Of a stretch of DNA of 64,000 nucleotides, positions 24,481 through 33,438 are shown piece after piece. Positions within the stretch are counted from its first letter, which is position 1. Every line of letters starts with the position of its first letter. Source of the DNA: CAVQAH01 sp963784195 (lineage in GTDB: Bacteria > Acidobacteriota > Vicinamibacteria > Vicinamibacterales > 2-12-FULL-66-21); assembly GCA_963784195.1 (NCBI GenBank), contig CAWARA010000029.1:13317-77316 (forward strand), read 5' to 3'. Made by a program: the position numbers and the translations under genes. The notes under the pieces were generated by a model. It searched no databases. It was not told where the DNA came from and saw only the letters and a list, made by a program, of their open reading frames with translations.

Positions 24481-26829
24481 ATGACCGTCGAAGCTAAACC
24501 CAAACACGCACTGGGCGTCGCGATGAAGCGCAAGGAAGATCCGCGCTTCCTTCAGGGCAAGGGTCACTACGTCGAAGACGTCGTGCTTCCCGGCATGCTG
24601 CACATGGCGATCGTGCGCAGCACCTATCCACATGCCGAGATCGCATCGATCGACATCAGCGAGGCGTTGAAGGTGCCGGGCGTCAAGGCTGTGATCACCG
24701 GCAAGGATCTCGAAGCGGCGGGGCTCGGCTGGTTGCCCACGTTTCACGGTTTCGACAAACAGATGGTGCTGGCGATCGGCAAGGTGCTCTTCCAGTATCA
24801 GGAGGTGGCCGCGGTCTTTGCCGAGTCGAGGGCTGCAGCAGTGGACGGCGCCGAAGCCGTGCAGGTGGACTACAACCCGCTCCCGGTGGTCGCCGATCCT
24901 TTTGCCGCGAAGAAAGACGAGGTCATCCTGCGTCCGGATCGCGAGAGCAAGACGAATCACATCTATCACTGGGAAGTCGGCGACAAGGACGGCACGGCCC
25001 GGGCGCTGGCGGGAAGCGCGAAGCGGATCAAGGAACGCATCTGGTTTCAGCGATGTCACCCCGCGCCGCTCGAGCCGTGCGGGTGCGTCGCCCACTTCGA
25101 CTCGATGGGCCGGCTGCAGTTTCATGTGACGTCCCAGGCGCCCCACGTTTACCGGACCGCGCTGGCGATCGTCACGGGCATACCGGAAGACAAGATTCAT
25201 GTGATCGCGCCGGACATCGGCGGCGGGTTCGGCAACAAGGTGCCTGTGTATGCCGGGTATGTCTGCGCGGTCGTCGGTGCGCTGAAGCTCGGACGCCCGG
25301 TGAAGTGGATCGAGACGCGGACCGAGAACCTGACGTCGACGGGGTTTGCGCGCGACTACCACATGGACGTCGAGCTCGGGGCGACAAACGACGGGAAGCT
25401 GACCGCGCTGAGCGTGTCGACCGCTGCGGACCACGGCGCGTTCGATGCCGCCGCGGATCCGTCGAAGTACCCGGCGGGGATGTTCGGCGTGGTGACTGGA
25501 AGCTACGACTTCCCGGTCGCTCACGCCGAGGTCGACGCGTACTTCACGAACAAGGCGCCGGGCGGCATTGCTTACCGGTGCTCGTTCCGCGTCACCGAAG
25601 CAAGTTATGCCATCGAGCGTGCCATGGACATCCTTGCCGACGAGCTCGGCATGGACCCGGTGGATCTGCGACGAAAGAACTTCGTCAAGAAAGAGCAGTT
25701 CCCCTACTCGTCGGCGTTGGGCTTCACCTACGACAGCGGCGACTACGACGGCAACCTCCTGAAGGCGCTCGACATGATCGGGTATCAGGCACTGTTGAAG
25801 GAGCAGGCGGAGAAGCGCGCTCGCGGCGAGCTGATGGGCATCGGCATCTCGACTTTCACCGAAGTCGTCGGCGCAGGTCCGTCCAAGCACTTCGACATCC
25901 TCGGCATCAAGATGTTCGACAGCGCCGAGATCCGTATCCACCCGACCGGCGCGGGGATTGTCCGCGCTGGAACCAAGTCGCAGGGTCAGGGCCACGAGAC
26001 GACGTGGGCGCAGATCGTGGCGGAGGAGCTGGGTCTCGATCCGCAAACGATCATGGTGGAGGAAGGTGACACCGACACCGCGCCGTATGGCCTGGGAACC
26101 TATGCGAGCCGCAGCACACCTGTGGCCGGGGCGGCCATTGTGACGGCGGCGCGGCGCGTGCGCGAAAAGGCCAGGAAGATCGCCGCGCATCTGCTCGAGG
26201 TCGGCGAGGGCGACGTCGAGTGGAAGGACTACAAGTTCCAGGTCAAGGGTGTGCCTGCCAAGACCGTGACGATGAAAGAGGTCGCGTTCGCGGCTTACAC
26301 CAATCCGGGACCGAACGAACCAGGGCTCGAGGCGACCAACTACTACGATCCGCCCAACATGACGTTCCCATTCGGCAGCTACATCGCTGTCGTCGAAGTC
26401 GATCGGGACACAGGGGAGGTCAAGGTACGCCGCTTCCTGGCGGTGGACGACTGCGGCACGGTGATCAATCCGCTCGTCGTGGAAGGGCAGATCCACGGCG
26501 GTCTGACGGAAGGCTTCGCCATCGCGTTCATGCAGGAGATTCAGTACGACGCCGAGGGCAACAACCTGAACACGAACTTCACGGACTACCTGTTACCGAC
26601 GTCGCTGGAGACGCCGAAATGGGAGACGGCGAACACCGTCACGCCGAGCCCGCACCATCCGATTGGCGCGAAGGGCGTCGGCGAGAGCCCGAACGTGGGC
26701 AGCCCGGCGGCTTTCGTCAACGCGGTCATCGACGCGCTGTCGCCGCTCGGCATACGGCACATCGACATGCCGATCACGCGCGACAAGGTGTGGCGCGCGA
26801 TTCACGACGCTCAGGCGAAGAAGGGCTGA
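24481..26829 (+). CDS. coxL: form I aerobic CO dehydrogenase large (Mo-Cu) subunit
   Basis: A 782-residue molybdopterin catalytic subunit that oxidises CO to CO2. The active-site loop AYRCSFR is at residues 364-370, with Cys367 as the copper-binding cysteine. AYxCSFR is the accepted signature of form I (true) CO dehydrogenase, against AYxGAGR of form II. The conserved catalytic Glu is in KGVGE (Glu735). Other family features are DPRFLQGKGHYVEDV near the start, IGGGFGNKVPVY, and GQGHETTWAQIVAEELG. Length is slightly shorter than the best-known CoxL (~800). It is followed one base later by coxG. Confidence 0.95.
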   Translation: MTVEAKPKHALGVAMKRKEDPRFLQGKGHYVEDVVLPGMLHMAIVRSTYPHAEIASIDISEALKVPGVKAVITGKDLEAAGLGWLPTFHGFDKQMVLAIGKVLFQYQEVAAVFAESRAAAVDGAEAVQVDYNPLPVVADPFAAKKDEVILRPDRESKTNHIYHWEVGDKDGTARALAGSAKRIKERIWFQRCHPAPLEPCGCVAHFDSMGRLQFHVTSQAPHVYRTALAIVTGIPEDKIHVIAPDIGGGFGNKVPVYAGYVCAVVGALKLGRPVKWIETRTENLTSTGFARDYHMDVELGATNDGKLTALSVSTAADHGAFDAAADPSKYPAGMFGVVTGSYDFPVAHAEVDAYFTNKAPGGIAYRCSFRVTEASYAIERAMDILADELGMDPVDLRRKNFVKKEQFPYSSALGFTYDSGDYDGNLLKALDMIGYQALLKEQAEKRARGELMGIGISTFTEVVGAGPSKHFDILGIKMFDSAEIRIHPTGAGIVRAGTKSQGQGHETTWAQIVAEELGLDPQTIMVEEGDTDTAPYGLGTYASRSTPVAGAAIVTAARRVREKARKIAAHLLEVGEGDVEWKDYKFQVKGVPAKTVTMKEVAFAAYTNPGPNEPGLEATNYYDPPNMTFPFGSYIAVVEVDRDTGEVKVRRFLAVDDCGTVINPLVVEGQIHGGLTEGFAIAFMQEIQYDAEGNNLNTNFTDYLLPTSLETPKWETANTVTPSPHHPIGAKGVGESPNVGSPAAFVNAVIDALSPLGIRHIDMPITRDKVWRAIHDAQAKKG

Positions 26830-26830
26830 C

Positions 26831-27277
26831 GTGAAGCTGCAATACAGCGGTCAGGAGCGGATAGCCGCCGGCGTCGAGCCGGTATGGGCGTTCGTCAACG
26901 ATCCTGACAAGGTCGGGCACTGCCTGCCGGACGTGATCGAGGTAACCGTCCAGGATCCGACGCATTTCGATGCCGTCGTCGCCGTCGGCCTCGGTCCTGT
27001 CCGCGGACGGTTCAAATTCAAGTTCGAGCTGCAGCCCGACGCGGCTGCGCGGCGCATGAACATGAAGATCTCGGGAGGCGGCCTGGGCAGTGCGCTCGAT
27101 TTGACCGCAGGCGCCGACATCGTGGCCGTCGATCCCTCGACGACGCTGCTGAACTGGAGCGGCGAAGCGGTGATGCGCGGGCCGGTCGCGGCAATCGGCG
27201 GCCGAGTCCTCGATGCGCAGGCCCAGAAGCTCATTACCCAGACTTTCGCGAACGTCCGCACCAAGGTCGCTGACTGA
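26831..27277 (+). CDS. coxG: CoxG-like SRPBCC membrane-anchor protein
   Basis: A 148-residue CoxG family (SRPBCC) protein. GTG start one base after the coxL stop. The START-like fold is recognised by AAGVEPVWAFVNDPDKVGHCLPDV and by SALDLTAGADIVAVDP..TLLNWSGEAVMRGPVAAIGGRVLD. In carboxidotrophs CoxG recruits CO dehydrogenase to the membrane and the quinone pool. This copy ends at the globular domain, without the long C-terminal tail and hydrophobic anchor of some CoxG proteins. It is followed three bases later by the XdhC/CoxI-YHS gene. Confidence 0.88.
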   Translation: MKLQYSGQERIAAGVEPVWAFVNDPDKVGHCLPDVIEVTVQDPTHFDAVVAVGLGPVRGRFKFKFELQPDAAARRMNMKISGGGLGSALDLTAGADIVAVDPSTTLLNWSGEAVMRGPVAAIGGRVLDAQAQKLITQTFANVRTKVAD

Positions 27278-27280
27278 GCC

Positions 27281-28284
27281 ATGCAGGACTTCTTCGAAAC
27301 CGTGGCGGCCCTTCGACGGGAAGGGCAGTCGTTTGCAACGGCGACGGTGGTGGGCCGCCGCGCTCCGGTTTCCGCCCATCTCGGCGATCGCGCGATCGTG
27401 TTCGCGGACGGGCGCATGGAGGGCTTCATCGGCGGTGCGTGCTCGCGCGAAATCATCCGCAAGCAGTCGCTCGATGCATTGCGGACGCGCCGTTCGCGTC
27501 TCGTTTCGATCCGTCCTGATGCCGCGGCCGCGAACACCGACGATCCCGAGCACGTCGTCGTTCCGATGACGTGTGTCTCCGAGGGCGCGGTGGAGGTTTA
27601 CGTCGAGCCGTTCGTGCCGGCACGCACGCTGGTGGTCGTGGGCATGACGCCCGTTGCGGACGCGTTGGCCAGAACCGGGGCAAGCCTTCACTACGATGTC
27701 GTAAGGGTGGTCGACACACACGAACAGCGCGATGCGGAAGCTTCATCGGGCGCCGCGGGGATTCGGGTGGCGTCGCTGGACACGCTCGAAACCGTCCTGA
27801 AGTCCAGCGGCCCTGATGCGGCCGTCGTTGTCTCCTCGCAGGGCCACTACGACGAACAGGCGCTCGAGGCAGGTACCTGAGGCAAGGTGCGTCCTACGTC
27901 GGACTGGTTGCCTCGCGTCAGCGCGGCGCGACAGTGCGCGAGCACCTGAAGAAACACGGTCTGCCGGGCGTCGATGCGATCCGCAATCCTGCGGGCATCG
28001 ATCTCGGCGCCCGGACGGCGCCGGAAGTAGCGGTGTCGATTCTTGCGGAGATCGTGCAGACCCGTTCGGCTCAGCCTGGTGGGCGGGTCGAGCCGGTGGT
28101 CGCTGCCACCGTGGCACCTCCTGTTTCGGCGATGGCGGTCGACCCGGTCTGCAAGATGGACGTCGATCCGGCGACCGCCAGGCATCGAGCGGATGTGAAC
28201 GGCACCACGTACTACTTCTGCTGCGCGCAATGCCGGACGCGTTTCACCGAAGACCCTGCCCGCTATCTCGCCTCGCCGGCATGA
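27281..28284 (+). CDS. XdhC/CoxI protein fused to a YHS metal-binding domain; one frameshift
   Basis: The N-terminal half (27281-27880) is an XdhC/CoxI domain (FATATVVGRRAPVSAHLGDRAIV, GFIGGACSREI) plus part of the Rossmann domain. It stops at TGA after DEQALEAGT. One base earlier or later the frame reads LRQGASYVGLVASRQRGATVREHLKKHG and runs on to 28284, so a single-base indel near 27884 splits one gene. The C terminus is a YHS domain (AVDPVCKMDVDPATARHRA, YYFCCAQCRTRFTEDPARYL) with Cys residues suited to a soft metal. The combined protein would mature or load the Mo-Cu centre. Stop overlaps coxD (ATGA). Confidence 0.85.
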
Positions 28285-29231
28285 TGGACGCTGCTGCCAT
28301 CCGGGAACGGTTCCGATCGCGAGGATTTCTCGTCAACGATCCGTTCGCGACCGCCCTGCAGCTGATTCTCGCTCTCGACAAGCCGCTTCTCATCGAGGGC
28401 CCGGCCGGTGTCGGCAAAACCGAAAGCGCGAAGGTGCTGTCGGAGGTGCTCGACACCCGACTCATCAGGCTGCAGTGCTACGAAGGCCTCGACGCCCTGA
28501 CGGCCCTCTACGAGTGGAACTACCCTCGACAGATGCTGCGGATTCGCATGACCGAATCGGAGGGCGCGCCGCTTGCCGAGCGGGAAGCGCAGATCTTCGG
28601 CGAGACCTTTCTCCTGAAGCGTCCGCTGCTCGAGGCCATCACGCAGGACCAACCGCCCGTCCTCCTCATCGACGAAGTGGATCGCGCCGACGAGGCGTTC
28701 GAGGCGTTCCTGCTCGAAGTGCTCGCGGAATGGCAGGTCACGATTCCCGAACTCGGGACGATTCGCGCGCGCCACAAGCCGCACGTGATCCTGACCAGCA
28801 ATCGCACGCGGGAATTGTCGGACGCACTGCGCCGCCGATGCCTGTTCTTCTGGCTGCCTTACCCGACACTGCAGGAAGAGATCGCCATCCTGCACGCGCG
28901 CATTCCCGGCGTATCCGAGAAGCTGGCCGCGCAGATTGGGCGCGCGATGCAGGTGTTTCGTGCGATGCCCCTGCAGAAAGCGCCCGGCATTGCCGAGAGC
29001 CTCGATTGGGCGATGGCGCTCATGAGCCTCCACCGCGATCATCTCGACGGTGCGGCGCTCGAGCAGACCATCGGCTGCGTGCTGAAGGTCCGTGAGGACC
29101 ACGAGCTGCTCGACGCACGACGTCAGGAGCTCGATCGGGTGCTCGATGGCAGCTCGCGCCCTCTCGATCCTGGTGGTCACAGCCTGAGCACCGACTTCGG
29201 CTTCGGGTCTGTTTCCCGGCCCGGTTCCTGA
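28281..29231 (+). CDS. coxD: MoxR-type AAA+ ATPase, CoxD
   Basis: A 316-residue AAA+ ATPase of the MoxR group. Walker A GPAGVGKTESAK, Walker B PPVLLIDEVDRAD, sensor 1 HVILTSNRTRELSD and arginine-finger region DALRRRC are all present. CoxD is needed for building the copper-sulfur part of the CoxL active site, acting with CoxE and CoxF. The start overlaps the previous stop (ATGA), and the stop overlaps the coxE start (TGATG), so the cox genes are tightly coupled. Confidence 0.92.
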   Translation: MMDAAAIRERFRSRGFLVNDPFATALQLILALDKPLLIEGPAGVGKTESAKVLSEVLDTRLIRLQCYEGLDALTALYEWNYPRQMLRIRMTESEGAPLAEREAQIFGETFLLKRPLLEAITQDQPPVLLIDEVDRADEAFEAFLLEVLAEWQVTIPELGTIRARHKPHVILTSNRTRELSDALRRRCLFFWLPYPTLQEEIAILHARIPGVSEKLAAQIGRAMQVFRAMPLQKAPGIAESLDWAMALMSLHRDHLDGAALEQTIGCVLKVREDHELLDARRQELDRVLDGSSRPLDPGGHSLSTDFGFGSVSRPGS

Positions 29232-30447
29232 TGTACCCGTTTGCGAGCCTTCCCGAGAACCTGATCGCGTTCGGGACCGTTCTGCGTCACGACTACGGGT
29301 TCCGCGTGGGGCTCCGGCAGATCCATGACGCGCTTCGAGCGCTCGAAATCGTCACGATCGCGGACCAGCGTGCTGTTCGAAACCTGTGGCGCCCGATTCT
29401 CAGCAGCACCGCGGACGAGGCGACGCTGTTCGATCGGGCATTCGACGAATTCTTCTTTAAGCGACTCGGCGTGCGCCTCGAGCAGCGACACGGTGTGCGC
29501 CTCGAGCTCGAGCGGCCAGTCGACCGGGCCGCCGGCGATGCGCCAGCCGGCCCCCAGCGCTCGCCGTAGGGCGAATCGCGAGCGAGAAGCAACAATCATC
29601 GACAGCGCAACTCGAATCGTCACTGCCAGACGGAGCCGTCGATGTCGATGACATCGGCGATGCGGAAGACGAGCAGGAAGGCATCCTGCGAGCAAGCTAC
29701 AGCCCGATTGCCGGTGAGGCGCCGCCTCCGGAAATCGGACCCGCAGATCCCGCGTGGCAAGACGCCGCGCTGGCGTTTGTCAGGCGCGTGCAGACGGCGC
29801 TCTCCCGGCGATGGAAGCCCGCACCGCGCGGATCGAGATTCGATCTTCGGCGGACCTTGCGGTCGAGCCTCCATACAGGCGGCGAACCCCTGGTGCCGAG
29901 ATGGAAGGCGCGACCGAGGCTGCGCCCGCGTTTCGTGATGATTCTGGATGGCAGCCGGTCCATGTCGCCGTATGCCAGCGCGGCGCTCCGGTCGGCGGTT
30001 GCGATTGCAGCGGCAACGAGGAACGTCGAGGCATTCGCGTTTTCGACCGAACTGCAGCGAATCACCCCCGCGATCCGCCGTGCCGCATCGGGACGCTTCA
30101 CGCGGCTGCCGCACCTCGAGCGCGCCTGGGGCGGCGGTACCGGCATCGGCACGTGCCTTCGCGATTTTCTGCACCGGTACGGCGATCGACTCCTGAGTCG
30201 CGACGCGGTGATGATCATCGTCAGTGATGGCCTCGACGTCGGACATCCGGACGTTCTGCGTCACGCCATGACCGAGCTGCGCCGCCGGTCAGCCGCGGTG
30301 ATCTGGCTGAATCCCCTTATCGAGACCCCCGGATACGAGCCGTCGTCCATTGGCATGCGGACGGCTAAACCATCCATCACGACGCTGGCCTGGGTGGGTG
30401 ACCCGGGCGGCCTTTATCGCCTGGCACGTACCGCACGCGTGAGCTGA
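29231..30447 (+). CDS. coxE: CoxE-like VWA protein; one frameshift
   Basis: The first frame (29231-29569, NLIAFGTVLRHDYGFRVGLRQIHDALRALEIV) gives the N-terminal helical region of CoxE and then stops. A second frame, shifted by one base around 29530-29567, carries an acidic linker (VDVDDIGDAEDEQEG) and the von Willebrand A domain with the MIDAS motif DGSRSMS and SDGLDVGHPDVL. Together they make about 405 residues, the normal CoxE length. CoxE works with CoxD in assembling the Mo-Cu centre. If the shift is real, active-site maturation should fail, so it should be checked first. Confidence 0.85.
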
Positions 30448-30462
30448 ACATCTCCGGACCTC

Positions 30463-30491
30463 TTGACAATCGCCTGCACCCAATCTAAAAC
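30463..30491 (+). promoter_or_regulatory. sigma70-like promoter of the PadR-ADOP-peptidase operon
   Basis: TTGACA at 30463-30468 is followed after 17 bases by TAAAAC at 30486-30491. The palindromic operator candidate (30489-30502) overlaps the -10 region, and the PadR start codon is at 30508, so the transcript would have a very short leader or none. Confidence 0.6.
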
Positions 30492-30517
30492 TAGGCCTAG
30501 TTGAACTATGCCTAGAG
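30489..30517. promoter_or_regulatory. PadR operator candidate
   Basis: Perfect 14-bp palindrome AACTAGGCCTAGTT at 30489-30502, then an imperfect copy AACTATGCCTAGAG at 30504-30517 that covers the start codon of the PadR gene. Overlap with the -10 element fits direct autorepression. Confidence 0.65.
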
Positions 30518-30837
30518 ACGACGGGCTCCCGCCGGGCACCCTGGTGATGCTCATCCTTCGCGTTCTGGTCAGCCAGCCTCTGCATGGCTACGCAATCGCT
30601 CAGCGGATCAAAGAGTTGTCGAACGAGGAGTTGAGCGTCGAGGAGGGCTCGCTCTATCCGGCGCTCCAGAAGCTGCTGCTCAAGGGCTGGGTCAGAGCGA
30701 GTCCGGCGATTTCCGAGACCGGCCGTCAGGTGCGCGAGTATCGCGTGACACCGGCTGGCCGGAAACAACTCGATGCAGAGCGTGCCAACTATCAGCGCGT
30801 GTCGCGTGCAATCGGCGCGATACTCGAGAGCGCCTGA
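30508..30837 (+). CDS. PadR family transcriptional regulator (acidobacterial type)
   Basis: A 109-residue PadR repressor. The winged-helix core is PPGTLVMLILRVLVSQPLHGYAIAQRIKELS, then LSVEEGSLYPALQKLLLKGWVRA and VREYRVTPAGRKQLDAER. It starts immediately behind a palindrome and is followed ten bases after its stop by an ADOP permease, then by a coupled HExxH protein. It probably represses this three-gene operon; the inducer is unknown. Confidence 0.92.
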   Translation: MPRDDGLPPGTLVMLILRVLVSQPLHGYAIAQRIKELSNEELSVEEGSLYPALQKLLLKGWVRASPAISETGRQVREYRVTPAGRKQLDAERANYQRVSRAIGAILESA

Positions 30838-30846
30838 ACCGCTGCC

Positions 30847-33438
30847 ATGACTGTTCTCGGTGAATGGCTCAGACGCATCTGGTACCTGCTCCATCGCAGG
30901 CGCTTCGACGATCAATTGAAGCAGGAGATGGCTGCGCACCGGGCGATGATGGGGGAGCCGGCGCGGTTCGGAAACACGCTCCGGCTTCGTGAAGACGCGC
31001 AGGACGTCTGGGGCTGGCGCTGGCTCGACGACATCGTCCGCGATGTGCGGTTTGCCGCGCGAACCCTCAAGCGGTCACCGGGATTCTCCCTGGTCGTCAT
31101 CGGCTCCCTGGCACTTTCGACCGGAGCCACGACCGCCATCTTCAGTATTCTCCACGGGGTTCTGCTGCGGCCGCTGCCGTTCGACGACCCCGACCGGCTC
31201 GTGTATGTCTACGGCCGGAACTGGCGGGAGGATCGCGGCGGCGTGCCCGATCCTGTCACCGGCCGCGTCGCTTCGCCCGAGCTGCTTCAGTTTCGAGATA
31301 ACAGCACATCCCTCCTGGGGTTCAGCGCATATGACGTGACCACCCGGCATGTCGCGGGACCAGCGGGGCCCGAACGTGTGACCGCCGTTGTCGCGGACCT
31401 CGAGTTCTTTACGCTGCTCGGCGCAAAGCCGATGATCGGCCGAACGTTCGATTCGGCCGATCCACAGGAGGTCGCCGTCGTCAGCGCACGTCTCTGGCAG
31501 CAGCAGTTCGCGAGCGATCCGTCGCTGACAGGGAGGACCATCACGCTCGACGGGCGTCCGTTTACCGTCGTAGGCGTCATGCCCGAGCCGTTTCAGTTTC
31601 CGTACGCCGCCGCGTCGATATTGCCTGGCGCACTGCCGGAAATGCGGACCGACATCTGGCTTCCTCTGCCACCGCTTCGCGACGCAGCCTCGCTCGAGCA
31701 GCGAAGAGGCCGGTACAACGTGATTGCCAGGCTGAAGCCGGAGGTCGACATCGAGGCGGCATCGTCCGAGCTCAGGGTGATCGCCCGGCGCGTCGAAGAG
31801 CAATACAAGGGAACGAGGGTGCGGATCGGCGTCCGGCTCGAGAAGGTCGCTGACGTGGTCGTCCAGCCGATCCGCCGGTCGCTCTGGATGCTGTTCGCCG
31901 CCGTCGGCCTCGTGCTCGCAGCGGCATGTGCGAACGTAGCGAATCTCTTGCTCGCACGGACGACGGTGCGATCGCGCGAGGTCGTGACCCGCGCCGCCCT
32001 GGGCGCAGGCAGGTCACGCCTCGTGCGGCAGTTTCTCGCTGAGAGCCTGCTGCTGTCGCTTGCGGGCGGAATAGCTGGTGCGGGGATCGCGGCATGGGGC
32101 ACGAAGGTCCTGGTGGCGGCAGGAGCTGCCTGGATTCCACGGGCCCACGAGATCGCGTTGCATTGGCAGACGTTCGCTTTTCTGCTCGCACTGTGTCTCG
32201 TGACCGCGGTGCTCTTCGGGCTGGCGCCTGCGCTGATGGCCACGCGCGTCGATCTGATGTCGGTGACCGCGAAATCTGCCGGCGACTCGCCGATGGCCGG
32301 GCCCTTCGCACGCATGCGTGACGGGCTGGTCATGCTCGAAGTCGCGCTGGCGTTTGTGCTGGCCCTTGGAGCGGCCATCGTGATGCGGGAGATCGTCCGG
32401 CTGCAGAACGTCGAGAGCGGAATGGCCACCGGACATGTCGTGAGCCTGCACCTGTCGCCACGGGCGCCGGCGAGCGATTACTATGCGATCGAAGAGCGCG
32501 TTCGACACATGCCGGGCGTGCAGAGCGCAGGCTTTACTCAGCTGATTCCGCTTCAGAACTGGGGATGGTTCGCCGATTTCGCGATTGCCGGACGCGCGTC
32601 CGAAGGGAGACCGACGGCCGGCCTTCGATACGTGACGCCAGGGTACTTTGAAACGCTGGGTATACCCGTAGTCAAAGGCCGGGGCTTCACGACCAGCGAC
32701 ACCGCCGAGTCGCCGCCGGTCATCCTCATCAACGATGCGCTCGCTCGACAGTACTTTCCAAACGAGGATCCGGTAGGGCGCGCGCTCGATCGCGGCACGA
32801 TCGTCGGGGTGGTGCGAGACGTGCGCCAGGTGCACCTCGGCATGCCGTCGGAGCCGGAGATCTACTATCCGGCGGCCCAGAACGTCACGATGGCCTCGGA
32901 TCTGGGCATGTCGCTGCTCGTTCGCACTCACGGTGCGCCCGAGGCGCTTGTTGCGCCTGTACGAACCGCCGTGCGTGAGATCAATCCGAATCTCGCTGTT
33001 TTCAACGTCAGAACGATGGATCAGATCGTGTCGGACTCGCTGTGGGAGTTGCGCCTCTACCGGTGGCTGGTCGGACTCTTTGCGATTCTCGCGCTGGTGC
33101 TCGCGACCATCGGGCTGTACGGCGTGATCGCCTACAACGTCGCCGCGCGCACGCGCGAATTCGCAGTCCGGCTCGCGCTGGGATCGGAGCCTGCCGGCCT
33201 CGCGCGTCTTGTGATCGCCCGCGCGCTCGGCATGACCGGCGTAGGGATCGCCGGGGGCGTCCTGGCCGCGATGGCATTGATGCTGGTTTTCAGTCAGAAT
33301 CAGGCCGTCGCCCGGACGGGAGTCGGGATCTACGCAGCCATCGTCGTGCTGTTCCTGGCGATTACCGCGATAGCATGCGCCATACCTGCGATCAGGGTAG
33401 CCGCCGTGAACCCGGCGTCAGCACTCCGCAGCGAGTGA
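30847..33438 (+). CDS. ADOP ABC-type permease
   Basis: Intact 863-residue ADOP. A short PadR-linked head (WLRRIWYLLHRRRFDDQLKQEMAAHRAMM) is followed by the first helix (SLALSTGATTAIFSILHGVLL), a MacB periplasmic core, the first FtsX module (LFAAVGLVLAAACANVANLLLAR), a second core (about 500-700) and the final module ending IPAIRVAAVNPASALRSE. No partner ATPase is encoded nearby. Its stop overlaps the GTG start of a secreted peptidase gene, which suggests that the two proteins act in one pathway. Confidence 0.92.
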   Translation: MTVLGEWLRRIWYLLHRRRFDDQLKQEMAAHRAMMGEPARFGNTLRLREDAQDVWGWRWLDDIVRDVRFAARTLKRSPGFSLVVIGSLALSTGATTAIFSILHGVLLRPLPFDDPDRLVYVYGRNWREDRGGVPDPVTGRVASPELLQFRDNSTSLLGFSAYDVTTRHVAGPAGPERVTAVVADLEFFTLLGAKPMIGRTFDSADPQEVAVVSARLWQQQFASDPSLTGRTITLDGRPFTVVGVMPEPFQFPYAAASILPGALPEMRTDIWLPLPPLRDAASLEQRRGRYNVIARLKPEVDIEAASSELRVIARRVEEQYKGTRVRIGVRLEKVADVVVQPIRRSLWMLFAAVGLVLAAACANVANLLLARTTVRSREVVTRAALGAGRSRLVRQFLAESLLLSLAGGIAGAGIAAWGTKVLVAAGAAWIPRAHEIALHWQTFAFLLALCLVTAVLFGLAPALMATRVDLMSVTAKSAGDSPMAGPFARMRDGLVMLEVALAFVLALGAAIVMREIVRLQNVESGMATGHVVSLHLSPRAPASDYYAIEERVRHMPGVQSAGFTQLIPLQNWGWFADFAIAGRASEGRPTAGLRYVTPGYFETLGIPVVKGRGFTTSDTAESPPVILINDALARQYFPNEDPVGRALDRGTIVGVVRDVRQVHLGMPSEPEIYYPAAQNVTMASDLGMSLLVRTHGAPEALVAPVRTAVREINPNLAVFNVRTMDQIVSDSLWELRLYRWLVGLFAILALVLATIGLYGVIAYNVAARTREFAVRLALGSEPAGLARLVIARALGMTGVGIAGGVLAAMALMLVFSQNQAVARTGVGIYAAIVVLFLAITAIACAIPAIRVAAVNPASALRSE

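Noticed and set aside
24427..26496. Long minus-strand open frame opposite coxL
   Set aside because: Antisense of a well-supported CoxL; no start signal, no recognisable domain.
33042..33434. N-terminal extension of the HExxH protein into the ADOP gene
   Set aside because: The upstream part is the shadow of the ADOP C terminus; the GTGA overlap and the signal peptide fix the start at 33435.
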